Source: JALGVA01 sp964617715
GTDB taxonomy: Bacteria > Armatimonadota > Zipacnadia > Zipacnadales > UBA5352
Assembly (NCBI GenBank): GCA_964617715.1
Contig: CAZTZN010000024.1
Span: 1-35,244 of the forward strand
DNA length: 35,244 nucleotides
Reading direction: 5' to 3'
The notes under the pieces are model-generated. The model was not told the origin of the DNA and made no database searches. It was given only the letters and a program-made list of their open reading frames with translations. The position numbers and the translations under genes are program-made. Positions 1 to 8,551 of the stretch are shown piece by piece (the first letter of the stretch is position 1; each line of letters starts with the position of its first letter).

Positions 1-1184
1 TGGAACTGCACCTCGGGCGTCATGCCGAAGCGCTCCTTGGCGGCCCAGGTGGCGGCGACTTCTCCGGGTGCGCACCAGATGGGCCACACCTCGACCTCAT
101 GCTGCAGCGTGAGCGCGAGCAACTGCTGGGTCTCGTCGGGACGGCCGTAGACCTGCGCGTCGCGCCACGCCGGCAGGAAGACCGAGACGTTGCCGAACTG
201 TGGTGACAGGAACTCCGCGCGCCACTGGTCGAGCGACACGATCTCATGGTAGGGCAGCTTGTCGGTGTTGATCGCGTGGTAGAACTGCTCGCCCGAACAT
301 GCTGAGTCGGCGTAGAAGTAGTGCGGCCACTTCCAGCGCGATGAGGTCACGATCAGCGGCTCGATGCCGTGCTGCACGAAGACCCCGCGCAGCCGCTGGT
401 ACATGCGCCGCGCCGCGAAGATGGGGAAGGTGGGGCGCAGCTCGCCCGCGCGTCGGTAGCCGCAACCGTGGGCCTCGTTGCTGCAGCCGCGAATGCCCGC
501 GAGGTCGATGTACACGCCCGGGCCCCCCAGGTGCCGCAGCTCGTGGTCACACGTCCACACCACGAAATCGGCGAACTCTGAACGCGGGCAACACTTGACC
601 ATCTGATCGGCGGTGATGCGCGGCAGGATACACCACCGGTCGGCGTAGCTGCGGCCTTCGGGCACGCGCGTGGGCACCGAGCCCGACTGCATGTAGGGCA
701 CCAGCAGGTCGTCCTTCGCCCGCAGATAGGCGGCGTACTCGGCGACCGCGTTGTGATCGCGCGCCACCGGCCAGCCGATAATGTCTCCCCACAGCGTCCA
801 CCAGTAGACCGAGATGTTATGCCAGCGGTGATCCGGATGACGGTCCTCGCCGCCCAAGGTGTTCCAGGTCTCGCTGATCCAGCGCCACGAGCGCCAGTCC
901 TCCGGCAGCGGGCGCACCGGCGTGGGCTGCAGCGCGAAGTCGATCGTCAGCGGCTCGGTCAGCGTGCGGGGTGCGCGGTTGAAGATGATGCGCAGATCGG
1001 TGCGCTCGCCTGCGCGCACGATCTCGACCGCCGGCCGGTCCTCAACCGGCTCGAAGGCGCGGTCGTCCTCCATCATCCACGACATGCCCAGGTCCTCGTC
1101 GCCGATCCACACGAAGGGCACGAAGCCCGCCGACCAGGCCACGCCATCGCCCTCGGGCAGGCCATGCGCGAACGAGCCCTCTCC
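1..1184 (-). pseudogene. C-terminal (DUF6067-like glycoside hydrolase) part of an interrupted gene, runs off window
   Basis: Reading the minus strand on from the TAG at 1185-1187, the same frame stays open for about 394 codons to position 1 with no further stop. The translation looks like real protein: it starts GEGSFAHGLPEGDGVAW, continues with WIGDEDLGMSWMMED and holds a TIM-barrel-like VYIDLAGIRGCSNEAHGCGY stretch. This resembles the catalytic region of DUF6067 glycoside-hydrolase-like proteins, which often follow LamG or carbohydrate-binding domains as here. I therefore read 1-3506 as one gene of more than 1160 codons broken by a single amber codon. A CAG-to-TAG change is the simplest explanation. 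A sequencing error is possible. Readthrough seems unlikely because other genes here end in TAG. No ribosome binding site was found that would make this part a separate gene. Confidence 0.75.
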
Positions 1185-3506
1185 CTAGTAGACCATCGGC
1201 CGGTCAGGCTCCACGGGCGTGAAGTTGAGCAGCGTGGCGTGCGCACTGCGCAGCGGGATGGTCAGCACGAGATCGCCGACCTGCGCCGTGGCATCGGCCG
1301 TCAGCGTCAACTGATAGCGCAGCAGACCATCGTACTCCAGCCGGGCGGTACTTTCGACGGCCACCCCCGCCGCCTCGTCGCTGGCGCGTAGATCCACCCC
1401 GGCCGGGCCATCGCGGTGGAGCTGCGCAGGATGCGAGGCCAGCTCCACGCGCTCGCCGCCGACGGTCGCCTGTAGCGTCACCGGTCCGGCCAGCAGCTCC
1501 TCCCCCTGGCTGGTGATGCTCGCGGGCAGGCCACGGCCGAGGTCATACTCGCGCCCCCAGCAGCGGGCCACCGTGCCCTCGACCTCGACCGGCGTCCACG
1601 GCGGCAGCACGCCCTCGACCCGCCCGAGCGAGCGCACCCACTCCCAGCCATCCTGCTCGCAGGTCCACGGCTGCTCGACGCCGGCGATCGCTCGCCCGTC
1701 GGCATCGGTCACCGAGCCGCGCACCACATAGTCACCGGGCTGCAGCGCCGAGATGTCCGCCTGCCCCGCGAAGACGCCCTCTGTCGTCGGTGCCAACTCG
1801 ACGCGCAGCGCCGGCCGGGCCTGTTCGGCCTGCATGATGGTGGCGATGCCACCCGTCCCGCGGCGCAGCACATCGTCTCGCGCGGGACGCAGGGCGATGT
1901 CGAGTTGCTCGTCGAAGCGGTGGTAGGTCAACTCGCAGTCGAGTGAGCGACGGAAGTCCACGGGGATGCACTGCGTGAGACCGACCCACTGCATGCCATC
2001 GCGTTCGGAGCCGTCCACCGTCACGACCATCGTTGCCGCGTTCGCGTTGCCCAGCGGCAGCTCCAGCCGGATCTGCCGCCGATGCGCGCCGGTCAGAGCC
2101 CCGACCGACTGCCGGCACGTCAGTTCGTTCTCGGCATGAGGGCCCCACGTCCAGACGCGCAGCTCGGCGTCCTTCAGCGAGCCCATGCCGCGCAGTTCAA
2201 CGCCGACGCGCACACGATCGTCCGCCCACTGCATCGGCAGCAGCCTCGCCGCCAGATGGCGATCATCGACCGTGATCCTTCCGAGCCGCTTCAGGTCGTC
2301 CGCCGGAACCGCGTATGCCCACGAGCAGACCGCGCCGTCCGGCCAGCGGAAGGTGAGGTTGCCCGCCAGCATGGCCTCGGTGTGTCCGTCCGGCGTGGCG
2401 TGCGTCGGCACGCCCGGCCCGTCCTCGCCGCCGGGCAACAGGCGCACCGCCATCTCTCCGACCCACCGGTCGCCCTTGATCGCCGCCGCAGCGACCACAC
2501 CCTCAAAGGGCGCCTCGATCTGCCCGTCGGCGGCTACGGTCAGACGCGGCAGAGGGCGTTCCCAGTCGCCCATGAGCGCATGGAGTTCGGGTGGCTGGCC
2601 GTCGCGCAGCGGCGCGTCCCAGGCGATGTGCAGTCGGTCGTCCGCCGCCACCAGCATCACCGTGGGCCCGTCGGTCGCAGGACGCCCGGTGGTGTGATCG
2701 ACGAAGCCGCTTATGCCCGCCGCCCACTCCCACGCCGGGTCGGACAGGTCGCCGTCGGTCACCGGCGCCAGCTCAAGGTGGGGCACCGTGATCTCTGGCC
2801 TGGTCCAGGCCTCGATGTCCACCACCGCCAGCCGCAGCCACGCCTGGCGCACCTCCGCCGCGGTGAGCGGGCGCGGATAGATGCGCACCTCATCAATGAG
2901 CGTCTGCGCGTCGCCGCCGAAGCCATCCGGTCCGGTGCCTATGTGGAAGGTCGGGGCGATGGTCTGGGGTAGCGTTCCGGTTGAGCCGGCGGCGAACTCG
3001 CCGTTCCAGTAGACGGACATGTCGCCGCCGTCCCAGACGAAGCACAGGTGCTGCCAGCGCTCAACATCCCAGTCCTCGATGTTGACCCACGCCGCGCTGC
3101 CGTGCTCGGCGCCCTCGGTGATCATGTAGAACAGCAAGCTGGCGCCCTGGTACTTGTACAGATGAAAGCCGGTGGTGCCGAAGAGCGTGCAGAAGTTCGG
3201 ATCCCCGGGCGCCCAGTCGCCCGCCTTCACCCACATCTCGATGGCGCCACGCTGCAGGTCGAAGCTGCCCGCGCTCCGGTAGGTGATCTGGCCCAGCTCT
3301 CTGCCGACACGCACCGCCTGTCCGAGCTTCCCCGGCACGAGCACCGGCTCGCCGATCACCTCGCCCGCCGCGCTCCCGGCGGCGGCATCGGCGTCGAAGC
3401 CCTCATCGTACGAGGCGTAGAAGCTCGGCGGGGGCAGCGCCCACGCCACGGAGGTCGCTGCGCAGATGATGATGGCGCTCATCACCAGGCGCGTCATCGT
3501 CATCAC
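1185..3506 (-). CDS. Secreted LamG / CBM9-like protein, N-terminal part of a DUF6067-type glycoside hydrolase cut by an in-frame TAG
   Basis: The 773-residue reading frame begins with a signal peptide (MTRLVMSAIIICAATSVAWA, probably cleaved near residue 26). Residues about 28-230 look like a LamG/concanavalin-type domain (WVKAGDWAPGD, WQHLCFVWDGGDMSVYWNGE, IDEVRIYPRPLTAAEV). Residues about 243-420 look like a family-9 carbohydrate-binding domain (DGDLSDPAWEWAAGISGF, LVAADDRLHIAWDA). The frame ends at TAG right after DRPMVY, but coding continues in frame downstream. It lies 14 nt after the DUF4838 gene stop, so the two are probably cotranscribed. The start is ambiguous: GTG at 3506, ATG at 3503 and ATG at 3497 are all in frame, and the last has a GGGGTG at better spacing. 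The likely role is extracellular carbohydrate binding and hydrolysis; the substrate is unknown. Confidence 0.85.
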   Translation of the reverse strand: MMTMTRLVMSAIIICAATSVAWALPPPSFYASYDEGFDADAAAGSAAGEVIGEPVLVPGKLGQAVRVGRELGQITYRSAGSFDLQRGAIEMWVKAGDWAPGDPNFCTLFGTTGFHLYKYQGASLLFYMITEGAEHGSAAWVNIEDWDVERWQHLCFVWDGGDMSVYWNGEFAAGSTGTLPQTIAPTFHIGTGPDGFGGDAQTLIDEVRIYPRPLTAAEVRQAWLRLAVVDIEAWTRPEITVPHLELAPVTDGDLSDPAWEWAAGISGFVDHTTGRPATDGPTVMLVAADDRLHIAWDAPLRDGQPPELHALMGDWERPLPRLTVAADGQIEAPFEGVVAAAAIKGDRWVGEMAVRLLPGGEDGPGVPTHATPDGHTEAMLAGNLTFRWPDGAVCSWAYAVPADDLKRLGRITVDDRHLAARLLPMQWADDRVRVGVELRGMGSLKDAELRVWTWGPHAENELTCRQSVGALTGAHRRQIRLELPLGNANAATMVVTVDGSERDGMQWVGLTQCIPVDFRRSLDCELTYHRFDEQLDIALRPARDDVLRRGTGGIATIMQAEQARPALRVELAPTTEGVFAGQADISALQPGDYVVRGSVTDADGRAIAGVEQPWTCEQDGWEWVRSLGRVEGVLPPWTPVEVEGTVARCWGREYDLGRGLPASITSQGEELLAGPVTLQATVGGERVELASHPAQLHRDGPAGVDLRASDEAAGVAVESTARLEYDGLLRYQLTLTADATAQVGDLVLTIPLRSAHATLLNFTPVEPDRPMVY

Positions 3507-3520
3507 CCCGGTCGCCGCCG

Positions 3521-5569
3521 TCAGTCGAAGTCCGCCAGCAGTTGCGCCTCGTCCATGAATGAGAGCGCGGCGTTCTTGAGCAGATCGTCCTCAAGGTAGC
3601 TGAGATACGGCGGGTCGGGGGGGATGTCGAAACTCGCGTCCTCGCCGCGCATGGACCGAACCCACCCCACCAGCTCGTTGAACTGGCGCTCGGCCGCGTC
3701 GCTCTGCAGGTAGAAGCCGCGGCCCGCAAAGACGCCGGCGACTCCGACGCGCGTGCCCTCGCGTTTCTTGGTGCGCAAGATCTCGCACACTCGGCGCGCG
3801 AATTCGTATCCGGCGTATACCCCGGCAAGGCGCCGCTCGTAGAGAGGCTGGCCCTCGACCGCCGCCCGCGCCCGCGCCATGTGCCCGCCGAGCGTCTCGA
3901 TGAGGGTCGGCGTGAACATGAAATGCACACCCCGGCCGCCGCTGAACACCGGGTACGGGTGGGCGTCGAACGCGTCCATCAGGGCCTCGTGGTAGGCCTG
4001 CATGGGCTCCGCCGCCGGGCCGTAGTAGTTGCGGTAGTAGAGCCGCAGTTCGGCGTCCACGTCCAGGTCGGGGTCCCACAGCAGCCGGCTGCCCATGTAC
4101 AGCTCCAGGCCCTGCGGCCCCCAGTGGGGCGTCGAGTCGTTGTAGACGCCGGTCACCGCATATGCGCGGTAGTGATCGAGGCGGTCGGCGATGGTGCGGG
4201 TCAGCGGCAGGGGGCCCGGCCAGCCGTAGCCATACCAATACTCGTAGGTCATCACCGCCGCCGCGCCCAGCTCGTGCCACCTGCGGAAGCTCTCCAGGGC
4301 CCTGTGGTTCCAATTGGGCGCCGCCTCTTCCAGCGTCTTCGTGTAGTCCACCCAGTTATTGATGAGTGCGATGTGGATCACCACATTCGGCTCCAGCCGG
4401 TCCACGATCGTCGGCGGGTCGGTCCATGTGCTGTAGGCGTTCAGCGACACCCGGGCGCCGGGCACGTCCGCGGCCAGGCGACGCGCGATGATGTTGGTGA
4501 AGGCGCACACCCGGTTCGACATCAGGTCGGGATGTTCGGGATCGTCCATGGCCCGGCAGGCGGCGCATTCGCAGAACGGACAGGCATCGTTGGGCGTCAC
4601 CGAGAACGTGGTGCCGGCCAGGTCCGGGCACCGTCGGGCCTGGGCGATGATCTTCTGTGCCACCAGCTCCTGCAGCTCGGGGTTGCCCAGGCAGAGCTGC
4701 AGACCGGTGGGGTTGCCGGGCCGCAGCCGTGCGTTCGGACGGTGGCGCCGGCGCTCGCCCTCGTACAGACAGAAGTACTCCGGGTGCTCGTCGAAGTACT
4801 CCTCAACGGGGACGAGAGTGTAGTAGGTGTGGTAGAACTGGGGCGTAAATCGGCCGCCATGGCGCGGATCGCCGCCGGGATCGGAGCCGTTGAGCCGGTT
4901 GCGCACAGCCCACCGGTGGCCCCACTGCGTCTGCCGCAGCGTGTGCTCGCCCATCCTGGTGAACCCGCCGCCGATCACGCTGCGGTACTCGTAGTCCGGG
5001 AGCGGACTGATCTCCATGCCCAGCGGCAGCTCGATGCGGTCCAGCCGCGGCACATGCTCACCCCACGGCTCGGGCCGGTACCAGCGCACGCCCAGGCGAT
5101 CGAGCACCTCGTAGACGCCGTAAAGCACGCCGCGCTGCCGGTCCCGGGCGCCGACGATGCTCAGATGATCCGGAGTCACCTCGATGATGAACTGCTCGGT
5201 GCCGAGAGCAGAGGTGTCGATGTCGCCGGTCAGGTCGCTGTGGCCCACCGCGATCCAGGGCGTTGTCGGCTCGCCGCGCAGCCAGTAGTCGAAGCGCACC
5301 CGCAGGTCCCTTCCGGTGATCCTGCCCAGGTAGTCGCGCAATTCCCGCGCCGCGAACTTCTCCGCGGGACTCGCGCGCAGGCCGACGTAAATGTCCGGCG
5401 GCTCGGCGTCGGGCTCGATCAGCGTGAGGCCCTCGCCGAGGGTCTGCGGAGTCTCGGCGGTGACGGCGGCGGAGACCACCGCTCGTTCCACGACCTCGAC
5501 GGGGGCCGCCGCGAGGCGGGGGAGGGCGAGGGCAATCACGAGCGCGGTGACGGTGGCGCGCATGCACAT
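3521..5569 (-). CDS. Secreted DUF4838 domain protein (alpha-glucuronidase-like N-terminal fold)
   Basis: About 680 residues. A hydrophobic signal peptide (MRATVTALVIALALPRLAAA) is followed by a region resembling the GH67-like N-terminal domain (APVEVVERAVVSAAV, AARELRDYLGRITGRDL, LYGVYEVLDRLGVRWYRPEP). The core has the Cys cluster CPFCECAAC typical of DUF4838 proteins, plus FTNIIARRLAADVPGARVSL and MTYEYWYGYGWPGPLP. ATG codons lie at 5569 and 5563. An AAAGGGGAG ribosome site favours 5563, which has 9 nt spacing against 3 nt. The gene is divergent from the SIS-type gene at 5693, with 123 bp between them for promoters, and lies just upstream of the LamG/DUF6067 gene. DUF4838 proteins often sit in polysaccharide-degradation loci, but no biochemical activity is assigned here. 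Confidence 0.85.
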   Translation of the reverse strand: MCMRATVTALVIALALPRLAAAPVEVVERAVVSAAVTAETPQTLGEGLTLIEPDAEPPDIYVGLRASPAEKFAARELRDYLGRITGRDLRVRFDYWLRGEPTTPWIAVGHSDLTGDIDTSALGTEQFIIEVTPDHLSIVGARDRQRGVLYGVYEVLDRLGVRWYRPEPWGEHVPRLDRIELPLGMEISPLPDYEYRSVIGGGFTRMGEHTLRQTQWGHRWAVRNRLNGSDPGGDPRHGGRFTPQFYHTYYTLVPVEEYFDEHPEYFCLYEGERRRHRPNARLRPGNPTGLQLCLGNPELQELVAQKIIAQARRCPDLAGTTFSVTPNDACPFCECAACRAMDDPEHPDLMSNRVCAFTNIIARRLAADVPGARVSLNAYSTWTDPPTIVDRLEPNVVIHIALINNWVDYTKTLEEAAPNWNHRALESFRRWHELGAAAVMTYEYWYGYGWPGPLPLTRTIADRLDHYRAYAVTGVYNDSTPHWGPQGLELYMGSRLLWDPDLDVDAELRLYYRNYYGPAAEPMQAYHEALMDAFDAHPYPVFSGGRGVHFMFTPTLIETLGGHMARARAAVEGQPLYERRLAGVYAGYEFARRVCEILRTKKREGTRVGVAGVFAGRGFYLQSDAAERQFNELVGWVRSMRGEDASFDIPPDPPYLSYLEDDLLKNAALSFMDEAQLLADFD

Positions 5570-5692
5570 CCGCTCCCCTTTCCCCTTGCGTGCTCTTCCG
5601 GCAGGCAAGGCTTCGCCGCGACGGGCCGCCGACCTCCGGAGAACACGCAGGACACCGCGCGGTCGCGTCGAACCTGCGCGCGGTGATTGCCC

Positions 5693-6970
5693 ATGACACA
5701 CTCGCAGCCGTCTCTCGTGTTCGCAGGCACGATGGCCCTTGCTCTGACCGCAGGTTCGCTCATGATAGCGCAGCCAAGCCCCGCGGTCGCCTACCTCGAC
5801 CGCCTGCTGGCGTCGAACCAGGCGGCGGTCGCGGACCTCGATGATTACGTGCGCTTCGCCGACATGGCCGCGGCGCTGCTGGTGCGCGATCCGGATGGTC
5901 CCGGGCCGTCGTTGTGGCTCGCGGGCAATCGGGGCTTTGTGACCGAAGGCTACAACCGTGCCGGCGGGCTGATGATCGCGAAGCGCCTGCCGGGTCCCGA
6001 CGAGGTGGCCGTCGGAGACGTCGTAGTGGTGGGGGCGCTGCAGGGCGACGATTCGGACACGCGGGCGCTGCTGGAGGCCTGTGCCGCGCGCGGCGGCCTT
6101 GTGATCCTGTTCGCGCCGCACGCGGCGGTCGGTGTCGTGCCATCGACCGAGCTGGTGCAGATGCTGTCCCCGCAGGCGCGGCAGGATATTGCCGACGGCT
6201 ATCTCTTCCTCGACGCGCACGCCGAGCCCCCGGGCGAGAGCGATCTCCCCACCGCCTCGCCAGCGACCGCGCAGAGCCTGTGGGCGTTCACCGGTGAGCT
6301 GGTGACCGCGATGATGCGGCGCGCCGACCGCATACCGCCGATCTTCCTGAGCGTGCACGTGCCCGACGGCCGCGAGCGCAATCGTGCGCGCCGGGGGCTG
6401 CGCTGGGATGTGCAGATGCCCGGCGCGCTCCCGCCCGGGCTGGCGGCGCGCCGATACCTCGCACGGGTGGCGAACTCCATGCGGGCACTGCGCGCCACCC
6501 AGGCGGATCGCTTTGCCGAGGCGGGGGAGCTGGCGGCTCGGACCATCGCCGAGGGGCACATCGTCTGGCTGTCCCAGGTGGGGCATATGCTGCCTGAGCA
6601 GCCCGCGCAGGTCCCCGAGGGCGAGCTGCCCTTCACGCTGCTCGAGGGACTGCAGCCCGACCGGGTGGCGGAGGTGGTGAAGGCGGGCGATCTGGTCCTC
6701 TACGTGGGCTACTATGAGCCCTTCGGCCCGTGGGTCGAGACCGTGCACCAGGCCGGCGCGCAGATCGTGACCGTGGTGTCGGGAACGCCCGAGCGCGACG
6801 CCGCGAAGATGGGAGCGGACATCAACATCTCCGGCTGCTGGCCCTACGGAGACGCGCTCGTCGGCTTCTATGAGCCTGCGACCGACATCACCATGCTCCC
6901 ACCTTCGGGCGTCATCCAATCGGCGGCGTTCTGGATGCTGCTGGCCGAAACGCGGGCGGCGATGCGATGA
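5693..6970 (+). CDS. Exported SIS-domain (phosphosugar isomerase-like) protein
   Basis: 425 residues from the ATG at 5693; an in-frame TTG lies at 5687. After a hydrophobic N-terminus ending SPAVA there appear to be two sugar-isomerase (SIS) type halves. Residues about 50-150 include LWLAGNRGFVTEGYNRAGGL and GDVVVVGALQGDDSDTRALLEA. Residues about 300-425 include GDLVLYVGYYEPFGPWVETV, GAQIVTVVSGTPERDAAKMG, ADINISGCWPYGDALVGF and PPSGVIQSAAFWML. The second half matches the usual SIS pattern of a phosphosugar-binding loop followed by a helix. SIS proteins normally act on cytoplasmic phosphosugars, so an export signal is odd. The N-terminus lacks the usual positive charges, so the signal may be spurious. 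The ribosome site is weak. It is divergent from the DUF4838 gene and may be functionally linked to it. Confidence 0.6.
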   Translation: MTHSQPSLVFAGTMALALTAGSLMIAQPSPAVAYLDRLLASNQAAVADLDDYVRFADMAAALLVRDPDGPGPSLWLAGNRGFVTEGYNRAGGLMIAKRLPGPDEVAVGDVVVVGALQGDDSDTRALLEACAARGGLVILFAPHAAVGVVPSTELVQMLSPQARQDIADGYLFLDAHAEPPGESDLPTASPATAQSLWAFTGELVTAMMRRADRIPPIFLSVHVPDGRERNRARRGLRWDVQMPGALPPGLAARRYLARVANSMRALRATQADRFAEAGELAARTIAEGHIVWLSQVGHMLPEQPAQVPEGELPFTLLEGLQPDRVAEVVKAGDLVLYVGYYEPFGPWVETVHQAGAQIVTVVSGTPERDAAKMGADINISGCWPYGDALVGFYEPATDITMLPPSGVIQSAAFWMLLAETRAAMR

Positions 6971-7027
6971 CTGCCGGCGGCCTGATGCGGCGGTCACGGG
7001 CCGCCGGAGTCGGCAATGCACTTCCGA

Positions 7028-7056
7028 TTGTGCGCCGAATCGGCGTGTGCTATACT
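7028..7056 (+). promoter_or_regulatory. Sigma-70-type promoter with extended -10 for the lipoprotein gene
   Basis: TTGTGC (7028-7033), a 17-nt spacer and TATACT (7051-7056) preceded by TGC form an extended -10 promoter. The predicted start is about 7063-7065, only 7-9 nt before the ATG at 7072, so the mRNA would be nearly leaderless. No Shine-Dalgarno sequence is seen before that ATG, which agrees. Confidence 0.65.
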
Positions 7057-7071
7057 CCTGCGCGAACCGCC

Positions 7072-7536
7072 ATGGCCAAGGATCTGACGCGTTCGTGGTT
7101 GAGCCCGGCTGCGGTGCTGCTGGTGGTGTGTGCGGCCGTGCTGGGTGCCGGCTGCTCGGGCCCGAAGGGCGCGCTCGAGCAGATCAGCGTGACCCAGTAC
7201 CGCTACAACGTCGATGAGGACAACAACGTGGTGCGGGTGATCGGGCGCGCGCGCAACGGGGGCGAGGAGCGCACGCCCGAGGGTGAGATCGTTATTACAC
7301 TGCACGGCCGCACCGGTTCCCTCAAGGGCTCGAACCGGACGGAGCTGCCGTCGCTGGAGGCGGGCGAAGAGCACAGGTTCTCCCTCGCCATCACCAGCCA
7401 TGGTAAGGTCGAGAGCGTAGACATTGCGATCGTCCCGCCCGGCACGGCCTCTGCCGACGAGGCTGCTGAGGCCGACGACGAGGCGGGGGGCGTAGGCGAC
7501 ACGCCATCGAAGAGCGCGGCCGAGGAGGGCGGATGA
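7072..7536 (+). CDS. Lipoprotein with FxLYD-like domain
   Basis: 154 residues from ATG 7072. The signal peptide ends in a lipobox (VLGAGC, then SGPKG), so the mature protein should be lipid-anchored. The mature part is one small beta domain (VVRVIGRARNGGEERTPEGE, VITLHGRTGSLKG, LPSLEAGEEHRFSL) resembling FxLYD/DUF3426-type domains, followed by an acidic, low-complexity tail rich in Ala, Asp and Glu. The longer frame starting at 6967 is not believed: its extra 35 residues precede the promoter and the signal peptide. The stop overlaps the start of the next gene by ATGA, so the two are translationally coupled. The specific function is unknown. Confidence 0.8.
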   Translation: MAKDLTRSWLSPAAVLLVVCAAVLGAGCSGPKGALEQISVTQYRYNVDEDNNVVRVIGRARNGGEERTPEGEIVITLHGRTGSLKGSNRTELPSLEAGEEHRFSLAITSHGKVESVDIAIVPPGTASADEAAEADDEAGGVGDTPSKSAAEEGG

Positions 7537-8510
7537 TCATGGCACACGCACTGAGAGCCGCAGTCATCGGTGCATCGGGGATCGGCAAGCACCATGCCAA
7601 GTGGCTGAGCCGGCTGGGCTGTGACGTCGCCGGCTTCGCCGGGACCTCTCCCGACAGTGTTGAGGCGACGGCCGCCAGGCTCCGGGACCTGTTCGGCTTC
7701 GAGGGCATCGGCTACCCGTCGGTTGAGGCGCTGCTGGCCGCCGGGCCGTGGGACATCATCAATGTCTGCTCGCCTGAGGAGCTGCACCACGAGCACTTCA
7801 TGGCGGCCATCAATCACGGCGCTCACGTCATGTGCGAGAAGCCCCTGGTATACGACGAATCGCTCTCGGATGACGCAATGATGGCGCAGGGTCGGGCGAT
7901 GGTCGCGGCGGCGGAGCAGGCCGGGCGCGTGGCGGCCATCAACACCCAGTACGTCGCGGCGGCCGAGGCTTACCGGAGCTTCATGGCCGACTGTGGCATT
8001 GAGGTCGGGCGGCCTGAGAGCTTCTTCATGCAGATGGAGTCACGCGGCGGGCCCGAGGGCACCGACCGTGAGCAGATCTTCATCGACCTGGGTTCGCATC
8101 CGCTGAGCGTGCTCATGGGCTTCTGCGGGCCGGGGGCGATGGACGAGGCGAGCGCCTCGTGCACAGTCGAGCAGAAGGTCGTTGAGGCGCGGTTCGACTA
8201 TGTGATGGACGAGGGCGGCGTATGCCACGCGCATATTGTCTGCCGCAACCGCCCCGAGGGCGACCTGGTGCGGCGCTTCGGCATCAATGACGTACTCGTG
8301 GACTACGAGGGGCGCAACGATGACCAGGGCGTCTACCGGGCCTGGCTCTCGCGCGACGGCGACGAGATCTGCGCACAGGACTTCGTCGAGGCGTCGATCG
8401 AGCGCTTCGTAGGGGCGGTGCGCGGCGAACGTGAACGACCGCTGGCAACGGCGGCCGAGGGACTGCAAAACCTGCACATGCAGCTTCGCCTGCTGGCCAT
8501 GGCTGAGTAG
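7533..8510 (+). CDS. Gfo/Idh/MocA family NAD(P)-dependent oxidoreductase
   Basis: 325 residues. The N-terminal Rossmann fold has the dinucleotide loop VIGASGIGKHHAKW; the family signature EKPL follows at INHGAHVMCEKPLVYDE. The C-terminal half has the usual alpha/beta substrate domain (SRGGPEGTDREQIFIDLGSH). Members oxidise or reduce sugars, inositols and related polyols; the substrate cannot be told from sequence. The start ATG at 7533 overlaps the upstream stop (ATGA); a second ATG at 7539 is also possible. GAGGAGGG at about 7523 serves either start. It lies between a lipoprotein gene and a glutamate dehydrogenase gene in one apparent operon and ends in TAG. Confidence 0.88.
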   Translation: MIMAHALRAAVIGASGIGKHHAKWLSRLGCDVAGFAGTSPDSVEATAARLRDLFGFEGIGYPSVEALLAAGPWDIINVCSPEELHHEHFMAAINHGAHVMCEKPLVYDESLSDDAMMAQGRAMVAAAEQAGRVAAINTQYVAAAEAYRSFMADCGIEVGRPESFFMQMESRGGPEGTDREQIFIDLGSHPLSVLMGFCGPGAMDEASASCTVEQKVVEARFDYVMDEGGVCHAHIVCRNRPEGDLVRRFGINDVLVDYEGRNDDQGVYRAWLSRDGDEICAQDFVEASIERFVGAVRGERERPLATAAEGLQNLHMQLRLLAMAE

Positions 8511-8551
8511 CATCAGCGCGGTCGGCAGCGCGACCGAGGAGGCACGTCCAG

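Noticed and set aside
1185..1187. TAG as a pyrrolysine or recoded amber codon
   Set aside because: TAG is the normal stop of several genes here including groES and feoB, and the MttB-like gene has no internal TAG.
3881..5686. 601-residue plus-strand open frame
   Set aside because: It is the shadow of the DUF4838 gene.
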